From Nemertoderma westbladi (Eukaryota > Xenacoelomorpha > Nemertodermatida > Nemertodermatidae): a stretch of 43,641 nt of DNA. The stretch is from contig JAUCBJ010001710.1 in the NCBI GenBank assembly GCA_032718475.1, forward strand, positions 1-43,641. Direction: 5' to 3'. Each line of letters begins with the position of its first letter. Within the stretch, counting starts at the first letter, position 1. Position numbers and translations under genes: made by a program. Of this stretch, positions 36,551-43,641 are shown in pieces. The notes beneath the pieces were generated by a model that had not been told where the DNA came from, searched no databases, and was given only the letters and a program-made list of their open reading frames with translations.

Positions 36551-37240
36551 AACCTTTACTCTAACTATAACACACAAACTAACCTTTACTCTAACTATAA
36601 CACACAAACTAACCTTAATTCTAACTATAACACACAAACTAACCTTAATTCTAACTATAACACACAAACTAACCGTAATTCTAACTATAACACACAAACT
36701 AACCTTAATTTTAACTATAACACACAAACTAACCTTAATTTTAACTATAACACACAAACTAAACTTAATTCTAACTATAACACACAAACTAAGCTTTACT
36801 CTAACTATAACACACAAACTAACCTTAATTCTAACTATAACACACAAACTAACCGTAATTCTAACTATAACACACAAACTAACCTTAATTTTAACTATAA
36901 CACACAAACTAACCTTAATTTTAACTATAACACACAAACTAAACTTAATTCTAACTATAACACACAAACTAAGCTTTACTCTAACTATAACACACAAACT
37001 AACCTTAATTCTAACTATAACACACAAACTAACCTTTATTCTAACTATAACACACAAACTAACCGTAATTCTAACTATAACACACAAACTAACCTTAATT
37101 CTAACTATAACACACAAACTAACCTTAATTTTAACTATAACACAAAAACTAACCTTAATTTTAACTATAACACACAAACTAACCTTAATTCTAACTATAA
37201 CACACAAACTAACCGTAATTCTAACTATAACACATCACAA
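36551..37240. repeat. Higher-order block 1 of the 30-bp array
   Basis: A run of about 23 monomers ending at the cacatcacaaac junction. The same monomer types in the same order, including the rare aaaaact mutation, recur at 39106-39795 (offset 2,555 bp), and the match continues for about six monomers beyond the junction. Inside it, a six-monomer sub-block (ccgtaattc, ccttaattt, ccttaattt, acttaattc, gctttactc, ccttaattc) is itself repeated twice. Confidence 0.9.
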
Positions 37241-39105
37241 ACTAACCTTTACTCTAACTATAACACACAAACTAACCTTAATTCTAACTATAACACACAA
37301 ACTAACCTTTACTCTAACTATAACACACAAACTAACCTTAATTCTAACTATAACACACAAACTAACCTTAATTCTAACTATAACACACAAACTAACCGTA
37401 ATTCTAACTATAACACACAAACTAACCTTTACTCTAACTATAACACACAAACTAACCTTAATTTTAACTATAACACACAAACTAACCTTTACTCTAACTA
37501 TAACACACAAACTAACCTTAATTTTAACTATAACACACAAACTAGCCTTAATTCTAACTATAACACACAAACTAACCTTAATTTTAACTATAACACACAA
37601 ACTAACCTTTACTCTAACTATAACACACAAACTAACCTTAATTCTAACTATAACACACAAACTAACCTTAATTCTAACTATAACACACAAACTAACCTTA
37701 ATTCTAACTATAACACACAAACTAACCTTTACTCTAACTATAACACACAAACTAACCTTTACTCTAACTATAACACACAAACTAACCTTTACTCTAACTA
37801 TAACACACAAACTAACCTTAATTCTAACTATAACACACAAACTAACCTTAATTCTAACTATAACACACAAACTAACCTTTACTCTAACTATAACACACAA
37901 ACTAACCTTTATTCTAACTATAACACACAAACTAACCTTTACTCTAACTATAACACACAAACTAACCTTAATTATAACTATAACACACAAACTAACCTTA
38001 ATTCTAACTATAACACACAAACTAACCTTTACTCTAACTATAACACACAAACTAACCTTAATTCTAACTATAACACACAAACTAACCTTAATTCTAACTA
38101 TAACACACAAACTAACCTTAATTCTAACTATAACACACAAACTAACCTTAATTCTAACTATAACACACAAACTAACCTTAATTCTAACTATAACACACAA
38201 ACTAACCTTAATTCTAACTATAACACACAAACTAACCTTAATTCTAACTATAACACACAAACTAACCTTTACTCTAACTATAACACACAAACTAACCTTA
38301 ATTCTAACTATAACACACAAACTAACCTTAATTCTAACTATAACACACAAACTAACCTTTACTCTAACTATAACACACAAACTAACCTTAATTTTAACTA
38401 TAACACACAAACTAACCTTAATTTTAACTATAACACACAAACTAACCGTAATTCTAACTATAACACACAAACTTACACACACACAACACAACACACACAC
38501 ATAACTAACCTTAATCTAACTTTAACACACAAACTAACCTTAATTCTAACTATAACACACAAACTAACCTTAATTCTAACTATAACACACAAACTAACCG
38601 TAATTCTAACTATAACACACAAACTAACCTTAATTTTAACTATAGCACACAAACTAACCTTTACTCTAACTATAACACACAAACTAACCTTTACTCTAAC
38701 TATAACACACAAACTAACCTTAATTATAACTATAACACACAAACTAACCTTAATTTTAACTATAACACAAAAACTAACCTTAATTTTAACTATAGCACAC
38801 AAACTAACCTTTACTCTAACTATAACACACAAACTAACCTTTACTCTAACTATAACACACAAACTAACCTTAATTATAACTATAACACACAAACTAACCT
38901 TAATTTTAACTATAACACACAAACTAACCTTAATTCTAACTATAACACACAAACTAACCTTAATTTTAACTATAACACACAAACTAAGCTTAATTCTAAC
39001 TATAACACACAAACTAACCTTAATTTTAACTATAACACACAAACTAACCTTAATTTTAACTATAACACACAAACTAACCTTAATTTTAACTATAACACAC
39101 AAACT

Positions 39106-39795
39106 AACCTTTACTCTAACTATAACACACAAACTAACCTTTACTCTAACTATAACACACAAACTAACCTTAATTCTAACTATAACACACAAACTAACCT
39201 TAATTCTAACTATAACACACAAACTAACCGTAATTCTAACTATAACACACAAACTAACCTTAATTTTAACTATAACACACAAACTAACCTTAATTTTAAC
39301 TATAACACACAAACTAAACTTAATTCTAACTATAACACACAAACTAAGCTTTACTCTAACTATAACACACAAACTAACCTTAATTCTAACTATAACACAC
39401 AAACTAACCGTAATTCTAACTATAACACACAAACTAACCTTAATTTTAACTATAACACACAAACTAACCTTAATTTTAACTATAACACACAAACTAAACT
39501 TAATTCTAACTATAACACACAAACTAAGCTTTACTCTAACTATAACACACAAACTAACCTTAATTCTAACTATAACACACAAACTAACCTTTATTCTAAC
39601 TATAACACACAAACTAACCGTAATTCTAACTATAACACACAAACTAACCTTAATTCTAACTATAACACACAAACTAACCTTAATTTTAACTATAACACAA
39701 AAACTAACCTTAATTTTAACTATAACACACAAACTAACCTTAATTCTAACTATAACACACAAACTAACCGTAATTCTAACTATAACACATCACAA
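39106..39795. repeat. Higher-order block 2 of the 30-bp array
   Basis: Duplicate of 36551-37240 with the same monomer order. Diverged copies of the same order start near 41361 and 43071, where some gctttactc and acttaattc windows have become cctttactc and ccttaattc. Confidence 0.9.
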
Positions 39796-40725
39796 ACTAA
39801 CCTTTACTCTAACTATAACACACAAACTAACCTTAATTCTAACTATAACACACAAACTAACCTTTACTCTAACTATAACACACAAACTAACCTTAATTCT
39901 AACTATAACACACAAACTAACCTTAATTCTAACTATAACACACAAACTAACCGTAATTCTAACTATAACACACAAACTAACCTTAATTCTAACTATAACA
40001 CACAAACTAACCTTAATTCTAACTATAACACACAAACTAACCTTAATTCTAACTATAACACACAAACTAACCTTTACTCTAACTATAACACACAAACTAA
40101 CCTTAATTCTAACTATAACACACAAACTAACCTTTATTCTAACTATAACACACAAACTAACCTTAATTCTAACTATAACACACAAACTAACCTTAATTCT
40201 AACTATAACACACAAACTAACCTTAATTCTAACTATAACACACAAACTAACCTTAATTCTAACTATAACACACAAACTAACCTTTACTCTAACTATAACA
40301 CACAAACTAACCTTAATTCTAACTATAACACACAAACTAACCTTAATTCTAACTATAACACACAAACTAACCTTAATTCTAACTATAACACACAAACTAA
40401 CCTTAATTCTAACTATAACACACAAACTAACCTTAATTCTAACTATAACACACAAACTAACCTTAATTCTAACTATAACACACAAACTAACCTTAATTCT
40501 AACTATAACACACAAACTAACCTTTACTCTAACTATAACACACAAACTAACCTTAATTCTAACTATAACACACAAACTAACCTTAATTCTAACTATAACA
40601 CACAAACTAACCTTTACTCTAACTATAACACACAAACTAACCTTAATTCTAACTATAACACACAAACTAACCTTAATTTTAACTATAACACACAAACTAA
40701 CCGTAATTCTAACTATAACACACAA

Positions 40726-40772
40726 ACTTACACACACACAACACAACACACACACATAACTAACCTTAATCT
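40726..40772. repeat. CA-rich punctuation unit of the 30-bp array (fourth copy)
   Basis: acttacacacacacaacaca followed by more CA repeats and a monomer missing one T (ccttaatct). The same unit occurs at 35225, 35796 and 38471. The first copy reads acacaaactaacc where the other three read acacataactaacc. The units mark block boundaries of the higher-order repeat. Confidence 0.9.
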
Positions 40773-43641
40773 AACTATAACACACAAACTAACCTTAATT
40801 CTAACTATAACACACAAACTAACCTTAATTCTAACTATAACACACAAACTAACCGTAATTCTAACTATAACACACAAACTAACCTTAATTTTAACTATAA
40901 CACACAAACTAACCTTTACTCTAACTATAACACACAAACTAACCTTTACTCTAACTATAACACACAAACTAACCTTAATTCTAACTATAACACACAAACT
41001 AACCTTAATTTTAACTATAACACACAAACTAACCTTAATTTTAACTATAACACACAAACTAACCTTTACTCTAACTATAACACACAAACTAACCTTACTC
41101 TAACTATAACACACAAACTAACCTTAATTCTAACTATAACACACAAACTAACCTTAATTTTAACTATAACACACAAACTAACCTTAATTCTAACTATAAC
41201 ACACAAACTAACCTTAATTCTAACTATAACACACAAACTAACCTTAATTCTAACTATAACACACAAACTAACCTTAATTCTAACTATAACACACAAACTA
41301 ACCTTAATTTTAACTATAACACACAAACTAACCTTAATTTTAACTATAACACACAAACTAACCTTTACTCTAACTATAACACACAAACTAACCTTTACTC
41401 TAACTATAACACACAAACTAACCTTAATTCTAACTATAACACACAAACTAACCTTAATTCTAACTATAACACACAAACTAACCGTAATTCTAACTATAAC
41501 ACACAAACTAACCTTAATTTTAACTATAACACACAAACTAACCTTAATTTTAACTATAACACACAAACTAAACTTAATTCTAACTATAACACACAAACTA
41601 ACCTTTACTCTAACTATAACACACAAACTAACCTTAATTCTAACTATAACACACAAACTAACCGTAATTCTAACTATAACACACAAACTAACCTTAATTT
41701 TAACTATAACACACAAACTAACCTTAATTTTAACTATAACACACAAACTAACCTTAATTCTAACTATAACACACAAACTAACCTTTACTCTAACTATAAC
41801 ACACAAACTAACCTTAATTCTAACTATAACACACAAACTAACCTTTATTCTAACTATAACACACAAACTAACCGTAATTCTAACTATAACACACAAACTA
41901 ACCTTAATTCTAACTATAACACACAAACTAACCTTAATTCTAACTATAACACACAAACTAACCTTAATTCTAACTATAACACACAAACTAACCTTAATTC
42001 TAACTATAACACACAAACTAACCTTAATTCTAACTATAACACACAAACTAACCTTTACTCTAACTATAACACACAAACTAACCTTAATTCTAACTATAAC
42101 ACACAAACTAACCTTAATTCTAACTATAACACACAAACTAACCTTAATTCTAACTATAACACACAAACTAACCTTAATTCTAACTATAACACACAAACTA
42201 ACCTTAATTCTAACTATAACACACAAACTAACCTTAATTCTAACTATAACACACAAACTAACCTTAATTCTAACTATAACACACAAACTAACCTTAATTC
42301 TAACTATAACACACAAACTAACCTTAATTCTAACTATAACACACAAACTAACCTTAATTCTAACTATAACACACAAACTAACCTTTACTCTAACTATAAC
42401 ACACAAACTAACCTTAATTCTAACTATAACACACAAACTAACCTTAATTCTAACTATAACACACAAACTAACCTTAATTCTAACTATAACACACAAACTA
42501 ACCTTAATTCTAACTATAACACACAAACTAACCTTAATTCTAACTATAACACACAAACTAACCTTAATTCTAACTATAACACACAAACTAACCTTAATTC
42601 TAACTATAACACACAAACTAACCTTTACTCTAACTATAACACACAAACTAACCTTAATTCTAACTATAACACACAAACTAACCTTAATTCTAACTATAAC
42701 ACACAAACTAACCTTAATTCTAACTATAACACACAAACTAACCTTAATTCTAACTATAACACACAAACTAACCTTTACTCTAACTATAACACACAAACTA
42801 ACCTTTACTCTAACTATAACACACAAACTAACCTTAATTCTAACTATAACACACAAACTAACCTTAATTCTAACTATAACACACAAACTAACCTTAATTC
42901 TAACTATAACACACAAACTAACCTTAATTTTAACTATAACACACAAACTAACCTTAATTCTAACTATAACACACAAACTAACCTTAATTTTAACTATAAC
43001 ACACAAACTAACCTTAATTCTAACTATAACACACAAACTAACCTTAATTTTAACTATAACACACAAACTAACCTTTACTCTAACTATAACACACAAACTA
43101 ACCTTTACTCTAACTATAACACACAAACTAACCTTAATTCTAACTATAACACACAAACTAACCTTAATTCTAACTATAACACACAAACTAACCGTAATTC
43201 TAACTATAACACACAAACTAACCTTAATTTTAACTATAACACACAAACTAACCTTAATTTTAACTATAACACACAAACTAACCTTAATTCTAACTATAAC
43301 ACACAAACTAAGCTTTACTCTAACTATAACACACAAACTAACCTTAATTCTAACTATAACACACAAACTAACCGTAATTCTAACTATAACACACAAACTA
43401 ACCTTAATTTTAACTATAACACACAAACTAACCTTAATTTTAACTATAACACACAAACTAACCTTAATTCTAACTATAACACACAAACTAACCTTTACTC
43501 TAACTATAACACACAAACTAACCTTAATTCTAACTATAACACACAAACTAACCTTAATTCTAACTATAACACACAAACTAACCGTAATTCTAACTATAAC
43601 ACACAAACTAACCTTAATTCTAACTATAACACACAAACTAA

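Larger units (their letters stand above)
33551..43641. repeat. 30-bp satellite array, over 10 kb, with higher-order structure
   Basis: About 335 copies of a 30-bp monomer: a near-invariant 21-bp part (taactataacacacaaacta plus a) and a 9-bp window that carries nearly all variation. Window types include ccttaattc, cctttactc, ccttaattt, ccgtaattc, acttaattc, gctttactc and cctttattc. The array is in 30-bp register except at punctuation points: a CA-rich insert (ttacacacacacaacacaac...) at 35225, 35796, 38471 and 40726, and a cacatcacaaac junction at 37231 and 39786. Changes in the 21-bp part are rare (ctatagcac near 36118, 38644 and 38792; aaaaact near 37146, 38770 and 39700) and several recur at matching places of duplicated blocks. 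It continues past the right edge. Frames are open on both strands because 30 is a multiple of three; these are not genes. Confidence 0.97.

Noticed and set aside
33446-43636. Long open frames on both strands (for example 602 codons each way at 33.4-35.3 kb, 853 codons at 41.1-43.6 kb)
   Set aside because: They are 10-residue translations of the 30-bp satellite, open on both strands because the period is a multiple of three and the monomer lacks stops.

Overview
The window is eukaryotic nuclear DNA, most likely from a marine invertebrate animal. It has spliced coding exons of an animal-type MAP-kinase phosphatase, three decayed LINE (non-LTR retrotransposon) 3' ends with AATAAA/poly-A or simple-sequence tails, and AT-rich non-coding DNA. 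No operons, bacterial-type genes, tRNAs, rRNAs or CRISPR arrays were seen. By my boundaries about 30 kb of the 43.6 kb (roughly 70%) is tandem repeat, from at least ten unrelated monomer families of 15, 17, 29, 30, 31, 34, 40, 43, 48 and 57 bp. The species cannot be named from the sequence alone.

Layout: 1-1530, 57-bp CpG-rich array; 1531-2402, unique DNA; 2403-6727, two tandem segmental copies that each carry a 15-bp array and end in a perfect inverted repeat; 6728-7328, unique; 7329-12223, 29-bp array; 12478-13585, a foldback-like element with perfect 18-bp terminal inverted repeats, a 6-bp target duplication and inverted blocks of a palindromic 31-bp repeat; 14391-16391, 34-bp hairpin array; 16450-21468, three LINE 3' fragments in the same orientation, the last carrying a 2.3-kb 43-bp minisatellite between its last coding motif and its poly-A tail; 21703-22571, GC-rich 40-bp minisatellite; 23645-26541, 17-bp array; 26715-30637, the last two coding exons (minus strand) of a DUSP8/DUSP16-type phosphatase, with a 48-bp minisatellite in the intron between them; 30638-33550, unique DNA; 33551-43641, a 10-kb 30-bp array with higher-order repeats that runs off the right edge.

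The only gene with evidence of being functional is the dual-specificity phosphatase. Its HC-x5-R-S active-site exon (30637 to 30514) and terminal exon (28110 to 26715) join in phase with GT/AG splice sites. No exon for the first part of the catalytic domain is visible in 30638-33550. If the gene is intact, its upstream exons lie beyond the right edge and the 10-kb array sits inside one of its introns. Most of the long open reading frames in the window are stop-free readings of tandem repeats and are not annotated as genes.
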